From Pseudomonas putida (GTDB taxonomy: Bacteria > Pseudomonadota > Gammaproteobacteria > Pseudomonadales > Pseudomonadaceae), in contig NZ_CP113097.1 of assembly GCF_026625125.1 (NCBI RefSeq), positions 4,202,001 through 4,266,000 on the forward strand: DNA of 64,000 nt, in the 5' to 3' direction. The notes under the pieces are model-generated. The model had not been told where the DNA came from and did no database searches. It saw only the letters and a list, made by a program, of their open reading frames with translations. Shown here one piece after another: positions 28,301-37,656 of the stretch (position 1 is the stretch's first letter; each line of letters begins with the position of its first letter). The translations under genes were made by a program, and so were the position numbers.

Positions 28301-28954
28301 CTCGACACAGTGCACCCCGGCGGTCACGCCCAGATGGCCGCGACGCAGCAGGCACACGAACAACACGAAATCGAGCATTGCCACAAAGCCCGGCGCCAGC
28401 GCAGGCAGCAATTCACGCAGATCGCGGGTACGCACCAGCACGCTGCTCAGCCCGCCGATGAAGTTGAGCTGGCGGGTCTCGAAGAAATCCAACAGGTCGT
28501 CACCGTTGAACAGTGTGTCGCCAAACGTGACCGGGCTGGTTTCCAGACGCTGCGGCAAAATGTGATCTTCAGCATCGACCTGGTGGCGCCTGGCCGCGAC
28601 CAGGCTGACATCGTCATGGGCCTGGAACAGTCGCACCTGGCTGGACACGCAATCGGCCATCAGGCGGTCATCGTCACAGAGGAACTTGATGTAGTCGCCC
28701 TGGCTCTGCTCCAGCCCGTGTTGCAAATTCCCGGCAAAACCCAGCGGTTGCGGGTTACGCAAGTAAATCAGTGGATGACGTGCAAGACTGCGCAGCTCAT
28801 CGACCACCGCCTCGATCTGCGTACCTGGGCTGTCGTCGCAGACGATGACTTCGAGGTTTGCGTAATCCTGAGCCAGGGCGCTGACCAGAGCAGTACGGAA
28901 GTAACGGGGGTTGCAGGCGGGAATGACGAGGCTGACTAGAGGGGCTGGGTTCAC
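25373..28954 (-). CDS. Three-domain glycosyltransferase (GT2-GT2-GT1/4)
   Basis: Protein of about 1193 residues without a membrane segment. First domain (about 5-240): GT-2 with PLVSLVIPACNPRYF and the acidic FLCDDDRLM. Middle (about 585-830): a second GT-2 (HYEVLIVDNASQG, RPEVGAVGAKL). C-terminal (about 850-1190): a GT-B domain (GWGGGTSHTGDLEVIAEV, RLLEYGACGYPVIVTD). Such chains assemble a short oligosaccharide, here probably the flagellin glycan; large glycosyltransferases sit at this position in P. syringae and P. aeruginosa too. Start taken is GTG at 28954 with GAGAG 8 bases upstream; a TTG at 28969 is less likely. Confidence 0.88.
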   Translation of the reverse strand: MNPAPLVSLVIPACNPRYFRTALVSALAQDYANLEVIVCDDSPGTQIEAVVDELRSLARHPLIYLRNPQPLGFAGNLQHGLEQSQGDYIKFLCDDDRLMADCVSSQVRLFQAHDDVSLVAARRHQVDAEDHILPQRLETSPVTFGDTLFNGDDLLDFFETRQLNFIGGLSSVLVRTRDLRELLPALAPGFVAMLDFVLFVCLLRRGHLGVTAGVHCVERVHPDQLRRQSDVKAAATSESQHLRDMFAARTAVREPFSGWVRVQILQGDEGDTQRIWENLFLIHTLRCLQAIQESHVGSDSDSFAELYSKWLACRQDPLVLARLMRLSEHWPTRPRIVPVVIDSEGDAQALQVTLDSIERQAYGAEMTLVLSSAPLPGGPDVRRVHQPLQADWAEQLNTAIDQLGEVDWIYLLRAGDRLNAFSLMLLAERVVSRPQIACCYGDEGGVRDEASVEPVFKPDFNLDLMRGYPYTGRMLAFSLDALRALGGFTPGYRELAPHDLLWRLVESRGPHAIEHIPEVLAESAFSYAAWLSSQAVVEENPKLLDAHLRRLGVTYRLQNSGGAINQVRYLHATQPLVSLVISAQDQLPALERCLESVLEKTAYGHYEVLIVDNASQGAETHAWLSALQQLGEDKLRVLMLGEQASFAAVQNLAAQHARGEYLLMLSPFAVVTEPDWLDALLSHGQRPEVGAVGAKLCNAHGLIVHAGGVLGLRGAVGSPFVGETMEAGGYMQRLQVAQNYSAVGADCLLVRKELFLSLGGLNESVFSLAFSDIDLGLRLGEAGYLVVWAPDARLVLDPPAPAAIDAQAEAERQARLAQQHDAFFKAWMPVVARDPAYNINLSLNGSSFCLDPGLKAAWTPFVSRPLPHVLALPMNKTAVGHYRVIQPLVELEKAGWVTQQQYFEIPSNVELERSSPDVAILQGRYTEGFVKEIERLKTFSKGFCIYELDDYVIDVPKKNGHLKHTPKDLEKSLRRGIERCDRLVVSTQALADALHDTHSDIRVMPNMLAEQLWTGLRSQRRSARKPRVGWGGGTSHTGDLEVIAEVVKTLANEVQWVFFGMCPPALRPYISEFHPPVPLELYPAKLASLNLDLALAPLEYHIFNDCKSNLRLLEYGACGYPVIVTDTRAYEGYLPCTRIKTNSTAEWLEAIRMHLADPDESFRQGDRLKQEVLRDYVLREEHVQHWYSGWMPG

Positions 28955-29023
28955 GAGGAAATCTCTCAACCGATGACTGCCCGCAGGGAATTCAGAACAG
29001 TCGATACTACGGGGAAATCAATG

Positions 29024-29062
29024 CGCCTTCACCGCGTACCCGAGGGGTAAGCGGTGAAGGCG
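29024..29062 (-). terminator. Strong hairpin after flgL
   Basis: A 12-bp perfect stem (29024-29035 with 29051-29062) with an inner taccc/gggta stem. It lies just past the flgL stop; only a weak T-rich stretch follows on the minus strand, so termination is probable but not certain. Confidence 0.65.
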
Positions 29063-29072
29063 ACGGGCGCAC

Positions 29073-30647
29073 TTAACCGATGGCGTTGAACAGGCTCAGC
29101 TGGCTGACGCGTGCGAAAGCCGCCTGCGAAGCCTGAAGCAAGGTCTGCTGCTGGGTAAGGCGGACCAGCACGGTGGCAGGGTCCGAGTCACGGATCGACG
29201 ACTGCGTGGTGCTGTTGGCAATGCTCAGACTCTCGTTGGTGTTTTGCTGGATTTCCAGCGCCTTGCCACGGGCACCGATATCGGTGACTGCCGTGTTGAG
29301 CGCGTCCTGACCGCTCTGGATATTGGCGATGGCCGAATCCAGGTCTGCACGCAGTTGCTGGTAGGCCGCGTTATCGCCGTCGATCGGCTTGCTCAACGCC
29401 GTACGCAACTGGGCGACGGTGTCCAGAACGTTCTGGGTCTGGTGGTTGTCGACGTTCACCACGTACTGGTCACCGGACTGCTGCGCGGGCGTGCTGGTGA
29501 AGGTGAAGTCCACACCGGCAGCCGAGGCGACGTTGCCAGTCATGGCACCACTGGCCACCGGGCGGCTGTCAGCGGTCAGCGGCTGGGCATAGAGTTCGAA
29601 GTCCGTGGCGCTGGTGAACTTGATGACCGCACCGCCATTGGGAAACATCGCTTTGTACTGGGCCGGATCAGTGATGCTGATCGACGATACCTGAGCACTC
29701 GACGGGTTGCCCGGGCTACGGGTCGCAGTGATGGTATCGGGCTTGCTTTGCAGGGTGAAGGTATGACCTGCCACCGCTGCATCCGGAACGTCGCCGTCCT
29801 GAAGGTTGATGTTCAGCCGCATGTCCACACCACGGAAGCTGATCATCGATCCGCCTACGGTATCGGGATCAAATTTACCGCCCTGGGTGGCCTCGGCGGT
29901 CACATCGTTGCCCAGGCTGTCGGTGATGCTGAACTCGGTACTGCTGAGCATGGTGACTGTGTACGGCTGACCACTGCGGAAGCGATCGTTGTACGTGACG
30001 CTGCCGGACACTTGCCCATTGGACAGCTTCACGCGGCCATCATCCACCGCGGGGGCGCTCAGGCTGGTTTCGGTGCGGCTGGTGTTGAGGGCTTGCTCGA
30101 ATACGCTATAGCCAGAGCTGTTGCCGGCCATCTTGAGCATGTCACCGACCTGCAGCTCCAGCTGGGTCTGGTCACCTTGATAAGAATAGGTACCATCGGC
30201 ATTGCGCACGAACGGCGCGGTGTCGGTACTGGAACCGGCAAACAGGTACTGGCCGTTCTCATCACGGCTGTTCATGAGGCTCAACAGCTGGTCTTCCAAC
30301 TGCCCCAGCTCGGCTGCCTTGGCCTTGCGTTCGGTGTCGGTGTAGCCGGCATTACCCGACTCGATCGCCAGCTCGTTGACCCGCGTCAGGATCGTGTTGA
30401 TCGAATTGAGCGTGGTCTCGGTCTGGTTCAGCGAGTTGGTGATGTTTGTCGCGTTGGTCTTGTACTGGGCCAGCATGTCTGCCTGATTACCCAGCTGCAG
30501 CAGACGTGCAGCCCCCACCGGATCATCGGCAGCGGTATTGACCCTGACGAAGGAACTGGCCTCTTCATTGGTCTTGATCAGGTTGGAATAGTTGCGCTGG
30601 TAGTTCGCCGCGCTGGTCTGGTAGAACTGGGCCGTGGAAATACGCAT
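29073..30647 (-). CDS. flgL: FlgL, hook-filament junction protein 2 (HAP3)
   Basis: Flagellin-like protein of 524 residues, exported through the hook to join it to the filament. Flagellin-type helices at both ends: MRISTAQFYQTSAANYQRN with NYSNLIKTNEEASSFVRVNT at the start and LLQASQAAFARVSQLSLFNA at the end. It ends the flgF-L transcript and follows flgK by 13 bases. It is longer than the enteric FlgL (about 320) because of a larger middle region, as usual in Pseudomonas. Confidence 0.96.
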   Translation of the reverse strand: MRISTAQFYQTSAANYQRNYSNLIKTNEEASSFVRVNTAADDPVGAARLLQLGNQADMLAQYKTNATNITNSLNQTETTLNSINTILTRVNELAIESGNAGYTDTERKAKAAELGQLEDQLLSLMNSRDENGQYLFAGSSTDTAPFVRNADGTYSYQGDQTQLELQVGDMLKMAGNSSGYSVFEQALNTSRTETSLSAPAVDDGRVKLSNGQVSGSVTYNDRFRSGQPYTVTMLSSTEFSITDSLGNDVTAEATQGGKFDPDTVGGSMISFRGVDMRLNINLQDGDVPDAAVAGHTFTLQSKPDTITATRSPGNPSSAQVSSISITDPAQYKAMFPNGGAVIKFTSATDFELYAQPLTADSRPVASGAMTGNVASAAGVDFTFTSTPAQQSGDQYVVNVDNHQTQNVLDTVAQLRTALSKPIDGDNAAYQQLRADLDSAIANIQSGQDALNTAVTDIGARGKALEIQQNTNESLSIANSTTQSSIRDSDPATVLVRLTQQQTLLQASQAAFARVSQLSLFNAIG

Positions 30648-30660
30648 GGATCAATACTCC

Positions 30661-32709
30661 TTAAAGCGCAGCGATCAGCGTGTTGAAGATGTCCTGCGCC
30701 GTCTTGATGATCTGCGACGAGGCCGTGTAGTACTGCTGGTACTTGATCAGGTTGCTGGCTTCTTCATCCAGCTGCACGCCGGACAACGAGTCGCGGGCGC
30801 CGGCAGCCTGAGTCAGAATGACGCCGGTTGCCTGGGTATCCATCTGGCCCTGCTTGGCCTGGGCACCCACACTTTCCACCAGTTTGCCGTAGGCATCGGT
30901 GATGCTGATGCCCTTGGTCGAACCGATGTCCATCGTCTGTTTGGTCTGCAGCTCTTGCAGGGACAGTGCATTGCGGTTGTCCGAGGAGCCTGCGCCGGTC
31001 AACGATACGGTAAAGCTGTCGCCATTCTTGGGCGAGCCGGCTACATCCATCTCGAAGCTGAATGACTTCTGGACGCCGCTGGCGTCATTGATCGGGTTGC
31101 CCGAGGCGTCGATCATTGGCACATCGAGCTTCAGGGTATTGCTCTGCCCCGGAATGAAGGTGCCGGTGCCAATGCTGTTGCCCTTGGCATCGAAGGCTTC
31201 GTAGGTTTGTGGTGAGGCGGTTTCGTCACCGAACACCAGGCGCACCGGGGTGGAATACTTTATGCCGGTTTGCAGTTCCAGGCGCTGGGCAGGGTCAGCG
31301 ATGTCCAACACCGAGGTCAGTACCGGCTGGGTGATCACCCCGGTACCGGAATTGCCGCTGCCGGATGTGGCGGTCAGCGGTGCGGCCAAGGCGAGCCGCT
31401 TGGCGTCGGTGAGCACTACGTCGATCTCTGCCGAGGCATTGCGGGTCGGGGTAATCTTGAAGCTATCCCCCACTGCCGCAGTACCGCTCTTGAGGTCGAT
31501 GCTGAAACCGTCGATCACCGGTGCCGGGTCGTCGTTGGTGCTATAGGTGCCCATGTCCGTGCCGTCAGGCAGCTTCTTGACCTGGAACTTGTCCGCAGTC
31601 GGGCCAACGAACGTCACCTGATAGTCACTGGTGCTCAACTTGCCGGTATCTCGGATGACGACATTCAGGGCGGCGTCGCCAGCGTTACCAATCTTGGCAG
31701 TGCTGCGCGCAGACATGGCTTTGTCGCTATTGATGTCGCCAAACAGAGCAGCGCCGAATTCACCGTTCTTGTCGATACCTTGGCCGAGCTGCGAGTTGAT
31801 CTGCTGCGACACCACCAACGCGATACGACCCAGCTCGTTCATGGCCGGCGCGAGGGTTTCACTGCGGTAGCGCAACAGCCCCCCCATTTCACCGCCGGTG
31901 ATGCTGTTGGTGATATCCATGGTGGTGCTGCCACGATCGAGTTTGATCGCAAACTGCGTAGGGTCGGTGGCGCTTGGCTCAGCGCTCATCTTGTTGGTGG
32001 TCTTGCCCAGTACCAGCGACTGCCCGTTCTTGAGGTAGACGTCGATATTTCCGTCACGCTCGACGGTCTGCACGCCCACCAACTCATTGAGCTGACGCAC
32101 TGCCTCGTTGCGCTGATCGAGCAGGTCGTTGGGCTGGCCGTTGACCGCCGACACCTTGGAAATCTGCTCGTTGTACTGCGCGATACTGGAGGTCAGCTCG
32201 TTGATCCGGGCGGTCATCGAGCTCAAGTTGCCATTGATGTTGGTGTTCTGCTCCTTGAACTGGGCAGAGAGGCTGTTGAAACGATTGGCCAGCGCATCGG
32301 CATTGCTCAACAACAACTGACGGGAAGCGTCTTCGGTCGGCTTGTTGGCAGCGCTCTGCAAGGCGGAAAAGAAGTTGGTCAGCGCGCCAGTGATACCAGT
32401 GTTGCTGTCCGACAACAAGTTGTTGAGGGGCGTGACCTGGTTCAGGTAGGCGGTGCTGTCACTGTTGAGCGAGGTGGCGGTCTGCAACTGTGCATCCAGG
32501 AAGGCATTGTACACCCGGCGCACATCCGCCAGCGTCGTACCGGTGCCCATGAACAGCTGGCCTTCCTGGAGCGAGCCCTTGGCACGCTGGATATTCTGCT
32601 GACGGGAGTACCCGGCGACATCGGCGTTGGCGATGTTGTTGCCTGTGGTATGCAGACCCGACTGGGAGGCCGACAATCCCGACATGCCAATGTTGATCAA
32701 ACTCGCCAT
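30661..32709 (-). CDS. flgK: FlgK, hook-filament junction protein 1 (HAP1)
   Basis: Protein of 682 residues. N-terminal rod-family motif LINIGMSGLSASQSGLHTTG and NNIANADVAGYSRQQ, and the C-terminal helix SNLIKYQQYYTASSQIIKTA. It joins the hook to FlgL. The middle is a large variable domain typical of Pseudomonas. It follows flgJ by 12 bases. Confidence 0.97.
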   Translation of the reverse strand: MASLINIGMSGLSASQSGLHTTGNNIANADVAGYSRQQNIQRAKGSLQEGQLFMGTGTTLADVRRVYNAFLDAQLQTATSLNSDSTAYLNQVTPLNNLLSDSNTGITGALTNFFSALQSAANKPTEDASRQLLLSNADALANRFNSLSAQFKEQNTNINGNLSSMTARINELTSSIAQYNEQISKVSAVNGQPNDLLDQRNEAVRQLNELVGVQTVERDGNIDVYLKNGQSLVLGKTTNKMSAEPSATDPTQFAIKLDRGSTTMDITNSITGGEMGGLLRYRSETLAPAMNELGRIALVVSQQINSQLGQGIDKNGEFGAALFGDINSDKAMSARSTAKIGNAGDAALNVVIRDTGKLSTSDYQVTFVGPTADKFQVKKLPDGTDMGTYSTNDDPAPVIDGFSIDLKSGTAAVGDSFKITPTRNASAEIDVVLTDAKRLALAAPLTATSGSGNSGTGVITQPVLTSVLDIADPAQRLELQTGIKYSTPVRLVFGDETASPQTYEAFDAKGNSIGTGTFIPGQSNTLKLDVPMIDASGNPINDASGVQKSFSFEMDVAGSPKNGDSFTVSLTGAGSSDNRNALSLQELQTKQTMDIGSTKGISITDAYGKLVESVGAQAKQGQMDTQATGVILTQAAGARDSLSGVQLDEEASNLIKYQQYYTASSQIIKTAQDIFNTLIAAL

Positions 32710-32721
32710 GTTTCCATACCC

Positions 32722-33888
32722 TTAAAGTGGTGTTGTGGTACCGAGCGATGCATAGCTCTCGTACGACTTCATCTGTCTTGCGATCTGCGAGATCTTGCTG
32801 GCGTAATTCGGGTCGGTGGCGTACCCGGCCTTTTGCAACTCTTGCACGAACTGTTCTGGCTTATCGGCCGCCTTCACCGCTTCTTGATAGCGGGAATTGT
32901 TCTGCAGCAGGCTGACCAGGTCGTGGAAGCTATCCTGATAGGAGTCGTAGGAGCGGAACGCTGCGGTCTCCTTGACGAACTGGCCGTCACGGAACTCGCT
33001 GGTGATCGCCCGCGCCGAGTCGCCTTCCCAATTGCCCGTGGCTTTGATGCCGAACAGGTTGTGGCTGCTGCTGCCATCGCTGTTGCGCATGACCGACTTG
33101 CCCCAGCCGGTTTCAAGGGCTGCCTGGGCCACCAGGTAGCGCGGGTCGACACCGATGCGCTTGGCGGCCTGTTCGGCCATCGGCAGCATGGTGGCGACGA
33201 ATGCGTCGCTGTCGGTGAACGCTTTTTTCGGCGCCAGAGGCGGCTGCGCCACGGCACGGCCGGAGATGCGCAGCCCGCGCTCGGGCACGGCGAAGCTCTG
33301 CGCCACCTGCTGCCCATCGCGGGCCGGTACGGCGGCGGTATTGGTGGCTGCCGCCGGGTTGCCCGCCGAGGGCACGATACCGGCCAGCAAGCGGTCGGTC
33401 AGCTTGCCCGGCAACGCCAGGCGCCTTGAATTGAGCGCGGCAACGTCGTTGCGGGTGGCAGTCGACTGCACGGCATGTACCGGGTCGGCTACCTTGTTGC
33501 CCCACAGCGCCGGCGCACTGCCTTCGCTACGGGGGAACGGGCTGGTGTTGACCGGCGCGCTCTTGTTCTTCGACAGCTGGCGCACCAGCACGTCCTGCAG
33601 GCCGATACCGCCACCCTCGCGGGACATGCTCACAGCCAGCTGCTGGTCGTACATGTCGCGGTACTGCTTGACCGTCGCGCTGTTCATCGGGTTGTCGTCG
33701 GCCAGTACGTCACTGGCCTTGCGCGAGGCCTTGAGCATTTCGCTGATGAACAGCGACTCGAATTCCTGGGCCACCTTGCGCACGTTGGCATCGCTGTCGC
33801 GATCACCGTGCTTGAGCGAGCTCAGGCGATTGAGGTCGGTGTAGGCGCCGCTGTCGGCCGTGCTGGAAACCAGGCTTTTCGAGTTCAT
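32722..33888 (-). CDS. flgJ: FlgJ, rod cap and peptidoglycan hydrolase
   Basis: Protein of 388 residues with two parts: the N-terminal rod-cap domain (about 30-110; FESLFISEMLKASRKA, YRDMYDQQLA) and a C-terminal glucosaminidase domain (about 225-380; AQAALETGWGKSVM, HNLFGIKATGNW) that opens peptidoglycan for the rod. The catalytic Glu lies in the ALETGWG motif. It has a Pro/Ala/Ser-rich linker. It follows flgI by 11 bases. Confidence 0.97.
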   Translation of the reverse strand: MNSKSLVSSTADSGAYTDLNRLSSLKHGDRDSDANVRKVAQEFESLFISEMLKASRKASDVLADDNPMNSATVKQYRDMYDQQLAVSMSREGGGIGLQDVLVRQLSKNKSAPVNTSPFPRSEGSAPALWGNKVADPVHAVQSTATRNDVAALNSRRLALPGKLTDRLLAGIVPSAGNPAAATNTAAVPARDGQQVAQSFAVPERGLRISGRAVAQPPLAPKKAFTDSDAFVATMLPMAEQAAKRIGVDPRYLVAQAALETGWGKSVMRNSDGSSSHNLFGIKATGNWEGDSARAITSEFRDGQFVKETAAFRSYDSYQDSFHDLVSLLQNNSRYQEAVKAADKPEQFVQELQKAGYATDPNYASKISQIARQMKSYESYASLGTTTPL

Positions 33889-33899
33889 GCGTGGCGTCC

Positions 33900-35015
33900 T
33901 CAGATCACGATCAGGTCGGCCTGCAAGGCGCCGGCCTGTTTCAGGGCTTCGAGGATGGCCATCAGGTCGCTGGGCGCTGCGCCCACCTGGTTCACCGCAC
34001 GGACGATTTCATCCAGCGTGGTGCCCGGGCCAAACTTGAACATTGGCTTGGCCTCCTGTTGCGCGTTGACCCGCGAGCGTGGCACCACGGCGGTCTCGCC
34101 ATTGGAGAACGGCCCCGGCTGGCTGACGATCGGGTCTTCGGTGATGGTCACGGTCAGGCTGCCGTGGGTCACCGCCGCCGGCGAAACCTTGACGTTCTGG
34201 CCGATCACGATGGTGCCGGTACGCGAGTTGATGATGACCTTGGCAACGGCCTGGCCCGGGTCGATCTCCAGGTTTTCGAGGATCGACAGGTAGTCCACAC
34301 GCTGGGTCGGGTCCATCGGCGCGCTGACGCGCACCGAGCCGCCGTCCACCGCCTGGGCGACGCCTGGGCCGAGCAGTTCGTTGACCTTGTCGACGATACG
34401 CTTGGCGGTGGTGAAGTCGGGCCGGTTGAGGTTCAACGTCAGGGTATTGCCCTGGTTGAACCCGCTCGGTACTGCACGTTCCACCGAAGCGCCACCTGGA
34501 ATACGACCCGCCGACGGAACGTTGACGGTGATTTTCGAGCCATCGCGGCCTTCGGCATCGAAGCCGCCGACCACCAGGTTGCCCTGGGCAATGGCGTAGA
34601 CATTGCCGTCGATACCCTTGAGCGGGGTCATCAGCAGGCTACCGCCGCGCAGGCTCTTGGAGTTGCCGATCGAGGACACGGTAATGTCCACCACCTGGCC
34701 CGGCTTGGCGAAGGGCGGCAAGTCGGCATGCACCGACACTGCGGCGACGTTCTTCAACTGCACGTTGCCGGAGCCGGCGGGCACTTTGATGCCGAACTGC
34801 GACAGCATGTTGTTGAACGTCTGCAGCGTGAACGGCGTCTGGGTGGTCTGGTCACCCGTGCCGTTGAGGCCCACCACCAGGCCGTAACCGATCAACTGGT
34901 TGGAACGCACGCCCGAGATACTGGCGATGTCCTTGAGGCGCTCGGCATGGGCGCCAAACGCACAGGACAGAAGCAAGGTTGCGGCAATCAGTTGCCTGAC
35001 GTTGAACATGTTCAT
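33900..35015 (-). CDS. flgI: FlgI, P-ring protein
   Basis: Periplasmic ring protein of 371 residues. A Sec signal peptide ([15 protein letters not shown]) is followed by the family opening [20 protein letters not shown]. The C-terminal part ends [14 protein letters not shown] as expected. The FlgA protein encoded at 43104 is its assembly chaperone. An ATG two codons later (35009) is an alternative start. Confidence 0.97.
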   Translation of the reverse strand: MNMFNVRQLIAATLLLSCAFGAHAERLKDIASISGVRSNQLIGYGLVVGLNGTGDQTTQTPFTLQTFNNMLSQFGIKVPAGSGNVQLKNVAAVSVHADLPPFAKPGQVVDITVSSIGNSKSLRGGSLLMTPLKGIDGNVYAIAQGNLVVGGFDAEGRDGSKITVNVPSAGRIPGGASVERAVPSGFNQGNTLTLNLNRPDFTTAKRIVDKVNELLGPGVAQAVDGGSVRVSAPMDPTQRVDYLSILENLEIDPGQAVAKVIINSRTGTIVIGQNVKVSPAAVTHGSLTVTITEDPIVSQPGPFSNGETAVVPRSRVNAQQEAKPMFKFGPGTTLDEIVRAVNQVGAAPSDLMAILEALKQAGALQADLIVI

Positions 35016-35021
35016 CCGTAC

Positions 35022-35717
35022 TCAGAAGGGCCAAAGCGGGCTGAGGAAGAAACGGTCCAGCCAGCCAGGCTGGCTGGCGTCGGCGAAGGAACCGGTACCC
35101 GAATAGGTGATGCGCGCGTCGGCCACACGGGTGGACGGCACGGTGTTGTCGGTGGCGATGTCGTCGGCGCGGATCAGCCCGGCGATGCGCACCAGCTCTT
35201 CGCCGGTGTTCAGGGTCATCCACTTCTCACCCCGCACGGCGATGATGCCGTTGGGCAACACTTCGGCGACGGTGACGGTGATCGAGCCGGTCAACGTGTT
35301 GCCCTGGGTGGCCTTGCTGTCACCCTTGGTGGCACGTTCACCGCTGTAGCCCGCCTCCAGCGACAGGTCGCCGCCGCCGAACGGGTTGTTGGTGTTCGGC
35401 GTGGCACCGAACAGCGAGGTCAGGCCGATGTTGGCGCTGCTGTCCTTCTGGATCTGCGAACCGGCATTCTTGCTGGCCGAGGTACGTTCGTTGAGCGTGA
35501 TGGTGATGATGTCACCCACGCGGAACGCCTTGCGGTCGCTGTACAGGTTCTGCTCGAAGCCGGCCTGGTAGATCGAACCGTTGTTGGCCGCTGCCGGCAA
35601 CGGGGTGCGCGGCAAAACCGGCGCGTAGTACGGGTCGTTGGGCTTGGCCGTCGGCGCGACGCAACCAGCCAGCAACACCGCCCCCCCCAGGGCGAACAGG
35701 GACAACAAACGATTCAT
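35022..35717 (-). CDS. flgH: FlgH, L-ring lipoprotein
   Basis: Outer-membrane ring lipoprotein of 231 residues. The signal peptide ends in a lipobox, LLAGC, with the acylated Cys near residue 19. The conserved region [20 protein letters not shown] follows. It precedes flgI by 6 bases. Confidence 0.97.
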   Translation of the reverse strand: MNRLLSLFALGGAVLLAGCVAPTAKPNDPYYAPVLPRTPLPAAANNGSIYQAGFEQNLYSDRKAFRVGDIITITLNERTSASKNAGSQIQKDSSANIGLTSLFGATPNTNNPFGGGDLSLEAGYSGERATKGDSKATQGNTLTGSITVTVAEVLPNGIIAVRGEKWMTLNTGEELVRIAGLIRADDIATDNTVPSTRVADARITYSGTGSFADASQPGWLDRFFLSPLWPF

Positions 35718-35751
35718 GACGCTTACCTCACGGTGTAACAGGGACTTGGGC

Positions 35752-36537
35752 TTACAGCTGCTGAGTGACGAACGACAGCATCTGGTCAGCAGTGGAGATG
35801 ACCTTGGAGTTCATCTCGTAGGCGCGCTGCGTGGTGATCATGTTGACCAGCTCTTCCACGGTGCTGACGTTGGAGTTTTCCAGGGTCTGTTGCAGGGTGG
35901 TGCCGAAGCCGTTCAGGCCTGGGGTACCGACCTGTGGGGCACCACTGGCAGCGGTTTCCAGGAACAGGTTGTCGCCGATCGCCTGCAGGCCGGCCGGGTT
36001 GATGAAGTCGGCGGTCTGGATGTTGCCGATGACCTGCGCTGCCGGGTTGCCAGCGGTGGTGATCGACACGGTGCCGTCCTGGCCTACGGTGAAGGTCTGG
36101 GCGTCGTTCGGCACGACCACCGCAGGCTCCAGCGCGAAGCCGTTGGCGGTGACGATCTGGCCGTCGGAGTTCAGGTGGAAGGTACCGTCACGGGTGTACG
36201 AAACCGTACCGTCCGGCTGCAACACCTGGAAGAAACCACGGCCGTTTACCGCCATGTCCAGCGGGTTTTCGGTGGTCTGCAGGCTGCCGGTCTGGAAGTT
36301 TTTCTGGGTGCCGACGATGCGCACACCGGTACCGACCTGCAGGCCCGACGGCAGTTCGCTGTCCTGGGTGGACTGCGCGCCTGGCTGGCGTTTGATCTGG
36401 TACAGCAGGTCCTGGAATTCGGCGCGGTCGCGCTTGAAGCCAGTGGTCGAAACGTTGGCCAGGTTGTTGGAAATGACCGTCAGGTTGGTGTCCTGGGCGG
36501 ACAGGCCGGTTTTAGCGACCCAAAGAGCCGGAAGCAT
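35752..36537 (-). CDS. flgG: FlgG, distal rod protein
   Basis: Rod protein of 261 residues, the usual length. N-terminal [20 protein letters not shown] with [20 protein letters not shown] and C-terminal helix [16 protein letters not shown] are diagnostic. It follows flgF by 47 bases. Confidence 0.97.
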   Translation of the reverse strand: MLPALWVAKTGLSAQDTNLTVISNNLANVSTTGFKRDRAEFQDLLYQIKRQPGAQSTQDSELPSGLQVGTGVRIVGTQKNFQTGSLQTTENPLDMAVNGRGFFQVLQPDGTVSYTRDGTFHLNSDGQIVTANGFALEPAVVVPNDAQTFTVGQDGTVSITTAGNPAAQVIGNIQTADFINPAGLQAIGDNLFLETAASGAPQVGTPGLNGFGTTLQQTLENSNVSTVEELVNMITTQRAYEMNSKVISTADQMLSFVTQQL

Positions 36538-36584
36538 CAGTATTCTCCTCGTGCGCCTGTTTTACGGCACCCGTTCAAGTGTGG

Positions 36585-37325
36585 TTAGCCGAGTTGCAAA
36601 ACACGCGCCATGGCTTCATCGCCTTCCTTGGCCGCGTTCATCATCTTCACGTGCAGTTCGAATTGGCGAGACAGCGCCAGCACCGACGTCATTTCTTCGA
36701 CGGCATTGACGTTGCTGCCTTCGAGGAAGCCAGATACGACCTTGACGTTGACATCGGCAGCTGCCGGCTGGCCGCTGGTGGTGTGGATCAGCCCGTCCAG
36801 GCCCTTGGTCAGGCCCTTGGTGTCCGGGTTGACCAGCTTGATCCGGTCGACCTCAGCCATCACCCGCGGGTCTTCACCCATGGAGCGGATGCTGATGGTG
36901 CCGTCAGCGCCGACTTCGACTTTCTGCTCTGGCGGAATGGCGATCGGCCCGCCGTTGCCGATCACCGGCATGCCATTACCGGCGCGCAGCACGCCGAGGG
37001 CATCGATGTTCAGGCTACCGGTACGTACGTAGGCTTCGCTGCCATCGGGGGCCTGCACGGCAATGAAGCCCTGCCCCGCCACCGCCACGTCCAGGTCACG
37101 CCCGGTCTCGACCATGGGCCCTTCACTGAAGTCGGTGGCCGGACGCTCGGTCATGGCAAACGCCCGCGACGGAAAGCTGTCACCGAACACCGGCATCGAG
37201 CGCGCCTGCTCCAGGTCACGCTGGAAACCATTGGTGGAAATGTTCGCCAGGTTGTTGGCGTGGGCCTTCTGCGCCAGCGCGTTCTGGCTGGCGCCGGTCA
37301 TGGCCACGTAAAGCATCTTGTCCAC
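36585..37325 (-). CDS. flgF: FlgF, proximal rod protein
   Basis: Rod protein of 246 residues with MLYVAMTGASQNALAQKAHA and NNLANISTNGFQRDL. The start is GTG at 37325: GGAGG lies 6 bases before it, whereas the in-frame ATG at 37331 touches the GGAGG and the one at 37343 lies upstream of it. It is the first gene of flgFGHIJKL and carries a sigma-54 promoter. Confidence 0.95.
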   Translation of the reverse strand: MDKMLYVAMTGASQNALAQKAHANNLANISTNGFQRDLEQARSMPVFGDSFPSRAFAMTERPATDFSEGPMVETGRDLDVAVAGQGFIAVQAPDGSEAYVRTGSLNIDALGVLRAGNGMPVIGNGGPIAIPPEQKVEVGADGTISIRSMGEDPRVMAEVDRIKLVNPDTKGLTKGLDGLIHTTSGQPAAADVNVKVVSGFLEGSNVNAVEEMTSVLALSRQFELHVKMMNAAKEGDEAMARVLQLG

Positions 37326-37384
37326 AGTCATCCTCCGCTGCACTGGCGATCGTTTGCCGCTCGCCGTTGCTGTGCAGGCACTAA

Positions 37385-37400
37385 AGCAAGTTCCGAACCA
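37385..37400 (-). promoter_or_regulatory. Sigma-54 promoter of flgFGHIJKL
   Basis: Minus strand: TGGTTCG and TTGCT with GG-N10-GC spacing. The predicted start near 37374 gives a leader of about 49 bases. Control by FleR is expected from P. aeruginosa. Confidence 0.75.
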
Positions 37401-37416
37401 ACTTTTTGAAATGCTG

Positions 37417-37440
37417 AAAAAGCCCGCAAATACGGGCTTT
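37417..37440 (-). terminator. Intrinsic terminator after the small exported protein gene
   Basis: Stem AAAGCCCG/CGGGCTTT (37419-37426 with 37433-37440) runs into TTTTTC on the minus strand. It lies just upstream of the flgF promoter and insulates it. Confidence 0.75.
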
Positions 37441-37523
37441 GAAGGGTGCTACCGGGCAGGAGAACGCCGGTTATCCGGCGCCGGGTTGCCGGTAGCGGCA
37501 AAGCAAGTGTGCGCACCGGCCTC

Positions 37524-37639
37524 ATCGCCGGCAAGCCGGCTCCCACAAGGATCGCGTAAACTTCTGGATATTGGGTAAGACGGTTGCCCCCAATATCCGC
37601 AGCGCTGTAAAACCCTGTGGGAGCCGGCTTGCCGGCGAT
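37524..37639. repeat. Inverted REP pair with an inner dyad
   Basis: REP core at 37524-37546 and its exact reverse complement at 37617-37639. Between them ggatattggg (37566-37575) pairs with cccaatatcc (37589-37598). Together with the promoter and terminator to its left, this fills the 331-base gap between flgF and the small gene. Confidence 0.85.
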
Positions 37640-37656
37640 GAGGCCGGTGCAGGCAA

